A stretch of DNA of 64,000 nt. Source: Acarospora socialis. Taxonomy: Eukaryota; Ascomycota; Lecanoromycetes; Acarosporales; Acarosporaceae. The stretch lies in the NCBI GenBank assembly GCA_025617375.2, contig JAMYGW020000003.1:1798001-1862000 (forward strand), read 5' to 3'. A program made the translations under genes and the position numbers. Shown here in pieces: positions 24,888 through 36,373 of this stretch. The notes under the pieces are model-generated. The model had not been told where the DNA came from. It saw only the letters and a program-made list of their open reading frames with translations, and ran no database searches. Numbering within the stretch: the stretch's first letter is position 1; each line of letters starts with the position of its first letter.

Positions 24888-25639
24888 ACACAGTTTTGTG
24901 ATGACTAGAGCTGTAAGATAGTAAGAGAATAATTAAAGATATTTGACAAATTGTTTATTTTTATATTCTTGATGATTAATTATCTGATTATGAATATGAA
25001 TTATTAATAATAAGTTATTTCTCTTTAAAATATTGTGTCTGATATTATTACATGACATAGTATGAAGTTGTAGTATAGAATTTTACATTAAATTATTTAT
25101 TTCAATAATTAATTATTGTTAACTCAATAACATATTATGCAGAGTAGCTTTCTCATTGATTAAATATATATAAATCATATGAGTTCTGTCTTTTACTTGT
25201 GTAAATTTTGTGATCACATGACTACATTCATATAAAGAAAAACTTACTAAGTCTCATCACACTCTTTATATCTTACTATTGTTATACTACAACAAAGCAT
25301 CATCTACTCAATCAGCTTACTCTGAGAACTCATCATTATGTCTTTATACAGTTCTTTCTTCAATCAGCTGACAAGTAACTCAGAAAGTTCTTTCATGAGT
25401 GCTTTCACTGATAGAGTTTGATTATCTCAACAGATACAATCATTTTCTTCTATTTTAACAAATGTGCTCAATTCAGAGTATGTTCTTTGAATTTCTGCAA
25501 TAAAGCAAGAGTTTTAAGAGTGATGAGAGACAATTATATGAAGTCAAGACACAGTTGCAAAAGTCAAAAAGCATGTCTCAATGCTGTAAAACAGTTCAAG
25601 TCACTTAGCAAAAGTCTGAAAGTCTTTTGCTGAAGTAGT
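24888..25639. other. spacer upstream of hAT transposase
   Basis: AT-rich sequence with a + frame at 25418-25633 containing several Cys (CAQFRVCSLNFC...SCKSQKAC). It could be the 5' exon of the transposase or a separate zinc-binding piece, but its phase differs from the transposase core. Confidence 0.3.
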
Positions 25640-27813
25640 CAGCAAATGTGATAAAAGACTTGATGTAATGTGTGTTAAGTGTCACAATATCATGAATTAT
25701 TCAACATCAAATAATGATGAAACAACAATCATAAAATGTCATTTAAAGAGCAACAGTTGTCAAAATGCAAGAAAATCATCAAAAAAACAGATTTCAATCT
25801 TTGCAGCACTGAATATCACTGTATGCTATGTTTTTCAATTATAACACTTTAATATAATATTTACATCTGTGCAGACAGTTCAAAAAATCATTGTCAAATC
25901 ATTTAACTTTACTTCTGAAATCTTTGATCAGCAGATTCTTCAGTTTATTATAGCACTCAATCTGCTTTTTTGTGCTGTTGAGTATTTAAAGTTTTGAAAG
26001 CTCATTTAAATATATTATGCTGAAATTAAGATCTCAGATTGAACAAAAGTTGCATAACTTTTTAAATATTGTGCTGTGAAGATTCAAAAAGAAATTCTTG
26101 CAGCACTTAAGCTGTAGATTAAAGTCTTTATTGTACTTAATGAATAAATCAGTTTCAATCATCTTGCATTGTTAAACATCACTGCATACTTCATCAACAC
26201 TGAGTGAAAGTACAAAGAGATTCTTTTAGCATTCAGAGAATTAAAGAATCAATATAGTGATGAAAATTTAGCTGAATATGTTCTTAAGATGTTGAAGAAG
26301 TGAAATTTAACACATTAATTGTTAATAATTACAACAAACAATGCTTTCAACAATTGTACTTTAAGATGTCATCTCAGTCAACTTTTAAGTGCAAAGAATA
26401 TAATTTGAAGTGATGAAACTGAAATCATGAATTGCATGATGCATGTTATTCAGCTTGTAATCAATCAGCTATTTACATATTTGAAAGTTGATCTCAAAAA
26501 TGATTACTCTACAACTATATTCAATGACAGTGAGCTACAAAAGTTCACATTTGAAAAAAACTACTTCTTTGATATCATACTGAAAAAGATCAGTAAATCT
26601 TTTGTAATCTTTATTATAACACTTTATTTCAGTTTATTGTTATGTTAATAATATATTGATGAAGATTCATATGCTTACTATTGCAATCATAACATCATCA
26701 TAGCAACTTAAGCTGTTCAAAGAATTGCAGAAGACAAATTCTTAAGATATAATTGAAAATGTGAGAACTCAGTGAAATTCATTCTATAATATGCTGAACA
26801 AAACATATAAATTATGAACTGAACTTTCTCAATAAATAAAGCATTTAACTAGAACAACAAGCAGAATGAAGTTTCTCAAGTATAATACAAGAAAGTGACA
26901 GCATATCAAATACATACTGCATCTTCTGAAACACTTCAAGAACTGAACAGAGATCATAAGTGTTATCAGTGAATCAACAATTCACAAACTGTAATTCACA
27001 TACAATAATCTGTTTAATCATCTTGAAAATCAGAACAAAGCAATTAAGAAATTTGAATTATTCTTCAATGTTGAGTTGCTGAATACTATTGATGCATATA
27101 AAAAAAAACTGACTCAGTACTATGAAAAGACAGAAGTCAATCATGAATTGTTCTGTAATCTTGAAACAATATTGAATTTATGTAACAAGATTGACATGTA
27201 CAATGTGAGCATTCTTCAATTTTCAATTCAAACAATATATCAAGACTAACATGATTTGATACAGAAAGATGACTGAGAAAATTTATGTGTAATTTATGAA
27301 CTTAAGTTTCAAAAATATTACAGCATCAACTATCAGTATCTGAAAAATGAGTTATTAGATCAAGATTTAATCATATTTGATCTCAAAAAGAAGAAGACAA
27401 TAGCTATGATGAATTGCATGAAGAATATAAAAAAACATTAAGATACATCTGTGAAGAAAGAACTTGCAGATTATTTACAAAAGTCTTCAATATTTAATGT
27501 GAATATTTCAATTCTTAAGTACTGAAAGTTGATGAAGAAGTTGAAATCAGTGATGATTCAATTTACAAAAAATATACTTGTGATTTCTGCAGCAGATGTT
27601 GATGTTGAATGTTTATTCAACATAACTTGAGATGTCATCACATATCATCAAAATTGACTAAATTCAGAAATCATCAAGAAAATCATGCTGATCAAATATC
27701 ATAATATGTTCACATTTGTGACAGAATTGATAAAAGATCTTGAGAAGAGATCTACATTGATAATAATTGTCAACAATGATGAAGAAGAATCTTCAGCAGA
27801 TAAACTAAATTAA
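25640..27813 (+). pseudogene. hAT family transposase remnant
   Basis: Broken DNA transposase that would cut and paste the element. In order: a BED-type zinc finger at about 25671-25760 (CVKC ... CHLKSNSC); a probable intron at about 25832-25880; the RNase H-like core from 25880 in one phase, with LFCAVEYLKF, HLALLNITAYFINTE (the Trp that normally precedes TSPNH is gone), LLAFRELKNQYSDENLAEY, LLIITTNNAFNN (catalytic-region Asp changed to Asn) and MMHVIQLVINQLFTYLKVDL at 26430-26490; and the C-terminal dimerisation motif near 27590-27720 (ADVDVECLFNIT, NSEIIKKIMLIKYHNM). It ends at TAA 27811-27813. Stops are nearly all TGA/TAA/TAG from C-to-T change. The length of about 700 codons fits the family. 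Confidence 0.92.
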
Positions 27814-28959
27814 AAAGCAATCAAATCTTGTACAGAGCTTTTATCAGATCAACTTTTCACTGATGATGATCTTTATAATAATAGTGATCAAAAAAACAAC
27901 AATAACTTCAGACTTTTCAACAGTAATCAAGATAAAAACATTGACTCTAAACTTTACAACAGTGATTAAAATTAAAATTTAAACACTGAAGTGATATATC
28001 TGAATGTTATAAATATCACAAATTATACAACATTAAGACACACAATCTTCAACAACAACTATAGTCATGAGTCAATAAACATCAGTTTAAAAGAAAAGCA
28101 CAGAGCTTTTTCACTGAATATACTATCTGCAGTAATTGATGTCTCAATCATTAGTTTTATCTTCAATGATTTTACTATTATCAGTCTCATTGTTTAAAAC
28201 ATTGACTTCAACAACTCTGTTCAGAGCATCTTTACTGTTATTATATATACAGTTTCAAATACAACATCATGTTAGTCAAGAGACAGAAATCTTCTTTATA
28301 AACAAAGTAAACAATTATTAAAGACATTATTCTCACAGACAAAAGCACAGACACTGTACTTCAAGATCATTATTGCTTTAATATTGAGATCATATGAGAC
28401 ACTTGATTTTTCACATATCAGTCACATCAGTGATTCTTCAAAATTGAGAGAAATACATTCATTTTCATCTGAAAATAATGTTGATGTTTATAGATGTAAG
28501 TAACATTGATCTCAGTAAACTCTTGTCTCACATTTTTTTAAAACATAGAGCAACATCACAAACAGAAAGTCTTGTTGTTGAGTACATCATAAAATTGTTG
28601 TGAATTTGAGACAGAATACATGCTCAATGTTTTTATAAATTCACAGTGATTTCATTCTTATATTTACTATCTTAATAATTTTGTCTCTTTATCACAGTCT
28701 GATCACAACTCTCATTGTTGTTGCATTATTTAGATTAATTCATGATTTCATACTTTTCATGCTCAGTAAACTAAATCATACACATGTATATAGATATACT
28801 TTCATACTCTGCAATTCTGAGAAGTTCATTATTGTTGAGTTGTTTATAATGAACAACAATTACATTCTGAATCAACAGTATTGTATATGTAAAGAGAAAA
28901 AATACACTTATGAAAGTAACTTTGAGTAGAGTATCAGATTTAAACTTGCTTACACATCA
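27814..28959. other. decayed DNA downstream of hAT transposase
   Basis: Open + frames at 27991-28197 and 28681-28929 (60-80 codons) show no motif; the latter ends with YCICKEKKYTYESNFE. No repeat or element end was found. Confidence 0.3.
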
Positions 28960-30777
28960 ACAACAATGATATTAAAGATCTTTGATCTTCACTCAGAACA
29001 TTGTAGTTCAGTTTAGTTTTACATCTTCATTATTTTCATCATTATCATCATCATCATAATCTTTCTTCTTCTTCTTCTCATCATTCTGTATATTTTTTTT
29101 CATTTCTAAAACTTTTATTTTTTTATCAGCATCATCTGCAACAGACAGAATCTGTTCTGTTGATAATTGAATTTTAAATTTTATCTTAATCTACAGATAC
29201 ATTGAATTAACAAGAACTTTATAGATGATTGTAAAAGCATTATAATTGAGCAATATAAACATATCTGATCATTGTGTACATCAATTTTTTGACTCTTTGA
29301 CTTCAAAGATGCAGTCTGTAAAAAACATTATTTAGAAAAAGTTCTGATACTAAAACAATACAGAATTGATATATCTCATTCTCTTTTAAAACTGTCTTCT
29401 TAATGTTTGCTAATGTAACTTCACTGAGCTTGAGAAAGATGTGTTCATTATTGATATTCTCATTCAGCACAATTCACTCAGAAACAACTACTGTAGTTAT
29501 TTTTTCATTTTCACTCAAAATTACTTTCACTTCTGCATTTTCATCTACAGATGTATTGAAAATCATTGATAATTGATATTTAAAAACAAAACAGCATCAG
29601 TTGCTGTCTTGAGAAACATTATAAATGAGCATTAAAATTAGAATATATACTGATGAGCTTCATTATCTGCTATATGTTTCAAATCAAGTACAATACTATT
29701 AAAAACTTACATAACAAAATCTGAGTTCTCATCTTCTGCAACAATAAGCTCTTTGTAGCTGCAGAACTGAATGATTCATTTTTAATGTTTAATTACTGTA
29801 CATAAAGATTCTGTTCAGCAGTCTTGAATATTTTGATGAATTTTTGCAATCTAATCACATCAGCACAGTTTAAAATTCAAACAAATAAAACATATTTCTT
29901 CATCAGAGACTGCAGAAGAACTCTTTACTTCAAGAAGTTTATACAGAGTTTGAGTTTCTTCAGCTTGTATAATGAAATTATTATACTTAACAGTATTGTT
30001 TTTCTTTTTTTGCTGAGCTATTGCATTCTGATTCATGAGAATGATTGTTATATATTAAGTTAAAAACTGTGTAAAATTAAAACAGTAAATTAATACTCAT
30101 CATGTTCACTCTCTGCATATCTTTGAGTCACAATTTTCTCTTTAATCTTAACTGCATACTTCATCTTTTAAAGAGCATCTTTGAGCTTTTTATAGTCTGA
30201 ATCATGCTTAAGATTCTGATTCACTTTATTCAGTGTTTTACTGTCTTTATTATGAGTCTCTTCAATTTCATCATCTCTGAAGACATTGATTACTGAAAAT
30301 TGTGATAGTGTAATTCTTTGAGTTGTACTAGACAGTGAAGAACTTAATTCAAAAAGAGATGAAGAGTTTCTCAATTCATGAATATAATTTAGTTTCTGAT
30401 TTAGTACACTCTTTGTGCATTATAATTGAGTATTATAATCATAGAAGTTACTTACAAAATTTCACAGTAAAAGGACTGCTGAGTACATCTGAAGTATTTT
30501 TGAGAAGTGTGACATTAAATGTTGATTTGAAATAATTGATAGATGCTCTCATTCTTTCTCATTGATCAGCAAAGTTTTCTTTTTTCAGATGTGCAGCAAT
30601 GTCTGAGATAAATATATTGATTTTGTTGATCTGTTTTTTCTTCTTCTTGTTGAGTTGAGATAATATGAATATATTAGTTTTGTCAATCTGTTTTTTCTTC
30701 TTCTTCTTGTCAGATTGAGATGATGAGTTTAATGTATTGATAAAGTGAGTTCTCTTATAAATAGATGCATCTGACAT
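28960..30777 (-). pseudogene. decayed Lys-rich gene with tandem repeat, unrecognised
   Basis: Minus-strand pieces that look like one decayed gene. The start is ATG 30777 (MSDASIYKRTHFINTLNSSS), followed by a Lys-rich 19-residue unit repeated about twice (KKKKKQIDKTNIF, then KKKKKQINKINIF) to 30559. A Ser-rich then charged piece runs 30374-30168 (NSSSLFELSSSLSST, VNQNLKHDSDYKKLKDAL) and stays readable to about 30090. A low-complexity acidic/basic piece lies near 29110-29020 (NDEKKKKKDYDDDDNDENN). The middle, 29130-30080, is too broken to join. No known domain. It lies inside the proposed hAT element, opposite in direction to the transposase. Confidence 0.4.
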
Positions 30778-32370
30778 TGTGTTAAATGAATTTGATGCTT
30801 ACATTTTTGCTACATTTACAGAAATAATCTTAACATTCTTTCTGCACTGTTCTGATGATGTATTTTTAGAATGAAAGTCAGTATTTTATCTCTTCATAAC
30901 TAACTTCACTTACATGATAACTAATTGAGCTCTTTAAAATATATCTAAGTGATATCTGATAACTTTCTTCAATCTTTTGATCTGATAATGTTATATTGTT
31001 GTGTTATAAAAAAAACACAAGTACATTGATGACTGTATGATAATTTAAAAAAAAAATTTATGAAAAACTGAAAATTCAGAAAGAAAAGATCAGAGATTTT
31101 GTGAAAGTGAAAAAGTAAACTTGATTAAGCACTTATAGTACAGTTTGTTTACATGAATGTTGTTATTTGTTGTGAGTGAATCTGTAAATAACTTCAAAAC
31201 AAACTATGCAATTATTCAGAAATTTTATCTCATGATCATTTTATCTCAGATAACTACAAATATACTTGATTCTAAGACACATTATATACTGTTTGTAAAG
31301 TGTAGTAGAAGAAATCATGTTAGTATCAATTTCATTTTCTAATATAGACATTATAAAAATAGAGAAACTGACATTCAAGTTATGTATTTAGCATCATGAC
31401 ATCAAAACAAAAACTAAAATCAAAAAAGAAAGTCAAGCTGAAAACAGAGATGACTGAAGAAATTAAGAAGAAATCTTTGATGAAAACTGTCTTTAAAAAA
31501 AAGATGAAGATATATAATGCAGAGATAACATCATGATTAAAGAGCAAAGAAGTTGCAGTTAAATGTAGCATCTTTTAAGAAGATGACTGAATTCTTAATA
31601 ATTCTTCTTCATTCAAATCAATTACTACAAGAAAAAAGTTTAATGAGTTACATAGTTTGTACAATCATATTATATTATAATGCTCAATTTTAATGCTCTC
31701 TGACAAGATTCTGCTATGCAGCAGTAACAATATTGATAAGAGCTGCATTCTTTCAAAATTAATCAAGCAGCATTCTTTTTTCTGATTGAAGAGATAATTA
31801 TTCAGTATAATCAGAATTTAAAGTAACATCAATCAGCAATCACAAGTCTGCAGAAGACAAGTGAAGTATTTTTTTGTACTTATTTTAAAAGTATAAATTC
31901 TCACATATCAAAATCTCTCTTCTATGACTTATATGTTATATAGTTGCAAAGTTACATAAGAAAAAGAATCTGATTATGACAGCAGAGTTGCAAAAGACAA
32001 AGATGATGTTTGATACTTTTCAGCTCTACTAAGAGAATGAACTTCTTACTAATTAATGTACTTTAGCTTTGTATTAGATATGTGATGTAATGAACAGTTT
32101 ATAATGCTCACATATAATGTTCACAAAGCATGCTGCAAACACATAGTTAAACAAAAAGCACTTTGTGAAACTATCATCAAATAGTTTTGTGTTAGTAACA
32201 TCTATCAATCAAACTTTGCTTAGTTATCATGTGCTAACTAATTTTAATCTAATTTGAACTGTTAAGAAAAACTTAATCTGACTCTGTCTGAAACCTGACT
32301 CTGTTCAGAATCAGACTGAGTTGCAAAGTTGAATCTGATGAACTGAGCTGAGTTTTAAAATCTGAGCTTG
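30778..32370. other. decayed DNA inside the right part of the proposed hAT element
   Basis: Short frames on both strands (31157-31342 +, 31380-31571 -) overlap without motifs. No gene is supported. Confidence 0.3.
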
Positions 32371-32393
32371 ATCTGACTCAATGATCACTCTAG
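32371..32393 (-). repeat. right terminal inverted repeat (putative hAT)
   Basis: Read on the minus strand it is CTAGAGTGATCATTGAGT followed by CAGATCAAGCTCAG. Inward to about 32250, GAGTCAG-type words repeat, as at the left end. Differences from the left end are C/T or G/A only, consistent with independent mutation of one ancestral terminus. Confidence 0.5.
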
Positions 32394-33380
32394 CTATAAA
32401 TGATTAAATAATGTCACTTTCATACTCAAGAAAAAAAAACAAATATCATCATCACAGCAGTGACAGCAACAGTAACAGCAGCAACAACAAAAATGAGATG
32501 TGCAAAAGCAAAAAAGAGCTATAAATGATGCTACAGCAGCATCAATGAAATACACAGATGCTTCAACAGAATTCATCTCAGATTTTACTTACACACTTCT
32601 GAAGACACAGTCTCAGTAAGTAATTAAGAATAAACTCTGTGAATGTGATTAAATCATTACTTGTCATATTGTAATGAGCTGTCTTGATATATTTGTCAAA
32701 TTTTGCTGCATTTTCAATCAATTTAATAAGAGATTCAGTATGATCTTCATACATAGATTTGCAACAGTTGAAAATCAGTCACAGTGAAAGTTCTTTTGAT
32801 GCATAACTAGATACTTTTTTTTCATCAAAGTTCTACTCTTCTGTGCACAATTTGCTGACAGTGTGTTAAATAATTATTATTCACTGATCATCAAGATCAG
32901 ATGACATAATTGTGATAAAAAAGAATTGTAAAAGAGATCAAGAAAGAGTTCTGATAAAGAGAATCACAGAAGAGAAATTGTGAGAAAAAACAAAAGCATT
33001 ATAATAGAAAGAATCACAGAAGAGAGATCAAGTTCTTTTGAAGACATATTGTTTGAACAATACAAGAGGTGCTGAGACATGAACATCACATATTTCAGTT
33101 GTACATATGTTGATTTCAATGCATGAAATATTGTCTTAACTATATATGAAACCATATCTTCAAATGTAACATCACTAGACTCAAACTGTGACAGTAAGAC
33201 AAACAGTAAAAAACAGTTCAACACAGTTAAATATTATTTAGAGCATAAAATGTCTGAAGTATACAGAAGTGCTTTCATATTCTTGTGATAATACACTTAA
33301 AGAAACTTCTTCAATATTAAAGTAGAACACATCTGTAGCAGTTAAATCATGATTTTCACATAAGCTCTGATCTTATTTTA
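32394..33380. other. decayed DNA with a possible minus-strand coding scrap
   Basis: Contains a CAG/CAA-rich tract near 32450-32500 (its minus reading is a Cys run and is not meaningful) and an 86-codon minus frame at 32964-33224 (SQFESSDVTFEDMVSYIVKT). The family is unknown. Confidence 0.3.
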
Positions 33381-33429
33381 AATTTAATAATACTTAATTC
33401 AGAAGCATCAGTTCTGAAGTGCTGAATAT

Positions 33430-36056
33430 GAATTTTGTCAATATCAGTTATGAAGCTTTGAGTGCTGCTGAGTTGCACTGTGATGAGTTGTAAACTCAAT
33501 TAAATTGAATTATTGTTTAAGAAAGTACAGAGTTTGATATCAGTGTCAAGCTTCATCTCATTGAGAATGAAGATCTTACAAGACTGTTGATTAACAACAG
33601 AATTTATATCAAAGACTAAGCAGTTAATAGTAATGTCATCAGTGTCAGAAAATTCAGAAATGATGAATTTACATTTTTTGATTGCAGCTACAAGAATGTC
33701 TTCTTCTCAGATGATGAAGACATCATTATGTTCATCATAATCTATGTGCAAGTTGTCAGAAAAATTCATGAAAAAACAAAAGAAAAAAAATGTGAAAAGA
33801 AAATCAGAGACATATCAGTTAAATCATCATTAGTGAAGATAAAGAAGTCATTTTTGCACTTGAAGAAAACAACATCATAATAAGTTTCAAGAAAGATTTA
33901 ATTAATCACATAATCAAAATCTGAAAAACAGTTATCATCACTGAGATCTGTATCAGAATAAACTACATGAAATTTAAAGTCTGAGCTTTCAAGATCTTTG
34001 CTGTTTCAATATATGAGAAATAAAATCTTGAAATGAAGTTCATCTAAACAATTAACATTCAAAAAGATCTTATCAGAAAGATAATGACAATATAGTGATG
34101 CTTTGATTGCTGTGTCATTCAAACAGTTGAAGTCAATAACTTTTTGTTTGAGTGCATCTTAAATTGCATTCTCTTCAGATCATGATTGAGAAAAATTAAA
34201 AATTGCAAAACTGAAAATACAATGCATTGTGTTGTCAGAAATCATCTTTATTTCATTGAATATAGCTTCAGAGTTTTTTAAAATGTCATTCACAAGTATA
34301 AATACATATTTGTAGTAGTTAATTAAGTTTATCAGTATGAGTTCTTGATCTGTGATCAAGTGATTTTATCAAAGCAACTCAGAGTATCATACATAAGATG
34401 ATTCATGATTTCAAACATCACTTCAATCACACTATTGACATTTCAGAAGTATAATTCTGAAATTCAATATATGAAGTGATCTTGCTTAATCTTGCAAAAA
34501 ATGCAACTTGAGATGAGCAGATCATCAAGAGTGATGTTTATAGAAAGATTTTTCAGATCATCAGTGAATGACTTTTTTTCAATGCAAACTGAGTCTTAAA
34601 GTGTATTGAGTTCAAACATATTACTTAAGCTCTTAATCATGTACATATACTCTGACTGCTTTTCAGAACTGACAAGAAAATCTATGTGAGCTACATCAGC
34701 AATACTTATGCACAAAAGTTGTCAAAAAGCTGAGACAGAACTGAACAGCAATATCAGTATGATAATAGCAAAGATGCAGATGTACTGAATCAGCATATTG
34801 AAATTGTGATTCAGATGTTTTAATAACTAAATAATCAAACACAAAAGAACTGAAATTATCTAGAAGCACTCATGCATTTGACAATGATGTGAACTAGAAT
34901 GAATATCAAAGAATTGTGACAGATATGATAACTGCATCAATTTAGTATAAGTATTTTCAGAAAGAGCAGAATTGACATTTACACATCATTTTTTGAATGA
35001 TTGTAGTGACATTCACATTTTGATGCTTTACACAGTTGTGAAAGTCAACACTGCAAGTCTTTAAAAATTGTGATCTGCATTCTGTCAGAACATTTCTTGT
35101 GTTAGTTTAGCTGCAAGTTGTGATTCTTCAAGATATAACTGATTCATATCTGAATGAGTTGCTCATCAAGATATTTGTAAATTTGACAAAGATGAACTGC
35201 AAAATTGCTCAACTTATCTCAATGACTTGATCAGTTCTGATCACTAGTTTCATTTTTGACACAGTACATGTAGATTCATGAAATAAAAACTTGAAAGTGT
35301 TCATCACTATTGTTGAGCATTCTTTTCTGAGCAAAAAGATAATCAATTTGAGCTTCAATGCTTAACTATTTAAGCAGAGCATTGACAGATATAAGTATCT
35401 TCAGCTGTTGCTACAGCAAACAAGACTTGAGCTTCAGCTTTATTTGAAGAAACAACTGCTCAGTGATATGAATGAAGATGATTGCAGATTTATGAAATAT
35501 GCAATAAAACTGTTATCTTTCTATGCAGAGAAAATGCTGAATGAGAAAGAAAGATTATGTCTGATGTTAGTTGTGAACAAAGAATACAAGAATTATGTCA
35601 AACAGACAACACAACAACTTGTATAATTGCATGATATTTCATTTTGAGAAACATTTACCAGAGAACTGAAGTAACTGCAAGAAATTCAGCACATTGAATT
35701 CAAAAATATCTGATTGATCTATTGAGCAATGATTCACATTTATTCATTGCATTTGCAGTCTGATTTCAGAACCAATGAATTGCAATCTTTGCAGCTTTCT
35801 TGTCTGTTTTGTGCTTTGCAGCAATTGCATATTGCTGTAAAAAGTCTCTCTCTATATCTAGATGCTTCTGTACAGATCTTAAGTTCTTAGAATTAACTTA
35901 AAAATGATTTATTGTTTGTGCTCAAAGATGTACAGAAGTTTTCTTTTGACTTAAGCTTCTACTGTGAAATGAGTGATGTTTTAACTTTCTTGAGATTGAT
36001 TAGCTTCATGCACAGTCTCAAAAGTCTGAAGCTCTATCTCACTTAATTTGACAACT
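33430..36056 (+). pseudogene. long decayed frame, Leu-rich C-terminal half, unrecognised
   Basis: One + phase can be read from about 33430 to 36056 without needing a frameshift. Stops are all of C-to-T type and are fewer than this DNA gives by chance, especially from 35042 on (about 12 in 338 codons). The part 35408-35626 is fully open (LLLQQTRLELQLYLKKQLL, then DCRFMKYAIKLLSFYAEKML). It continues with YSLHLQSDFRTNELQSLQLS, HIAVKSLSLYLDASVQIL and LRLISFMHSLKSLKLYLT, with regularly spaced Leu that hint at leucine-rich repeats. The first half (33430-34700) is less certain. I do not recognise the family; an F-box/LRR-like protein is only a guess. Confidence 0.4.
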
Positions 36057-36373
36057 ATCATCAACACTGACTTTCAAATAATATTATAATGTATTTTACT
36101 TGAAAGCAGAACACACTGTCAAAAGAGTACAAAAGCAATATCAAATTCTTTGATACTTCAAGAAAGATTTAGCAACTGATTCTTAAATTCAAATAAATCT
36201 AGTAGTTCTGACCATCTACTTCAACTTTGACATCTTGCTTCAGTTATGACACTCTGCTTCAATTTTAACATCTGTTCTTTTTGAACAGAAAATTGAGAAG
36301 TTTATAAAATGCTGTGTATCTATCAAACTTGTTTTAATTATTACAAAAAGTCAGTAAACATTGTATTTACATC
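36057..36373. other. intergenic spacer upstream of chitinase
   Basis: About 317 bp. Two CTTGCTTCAGTTATGACACTCTG-like half repeats occur near 36215-36270 (tcaactttgacatctt / tcaattttaacatctg). No other structure seen. Confidence 0.3.

Larger units (their letters stand above)
21082..32392 (+). mobile_element. proposed large hAT element (11.3 kb) with internal cargo
   Basis: Inferred from a hAT transposase remnant (25640-27813, +) lying between two matching inverted ends. The left end reads CTAGAGTGACTGCTGAGT from 21081; the reverse complement of the right end (from 32393) reads CTAGAGTGATCATTGAGT. Every mismatch over about 22 bp is a transition. Both subterminal regions are rich in GAGTCA/CTGAGTC words. 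No 8-bp target duplication is visible (flanks ATCATTCA and CTATAAAT), so the two ends could belong to different insertions. The interior holds two 13-bp minisatellite arrays and several unrecognised frames. The size is large for a hAT element. Confidence 0.45.

Noticed and set aside
21073-32401. 8-bp target duplication for the proposed hAT element
   Set aside because: Flanks ATCATTCA and CTATAAAT do not match even when transitions are allowed, so no duplication is claimed.
32440-32510. Cys-run peptide on the minus strand
   Set aside because: It is the antisense of a CAG/CAA-type low-complexity tract; a run of Cys here is not a metal-binding domain.
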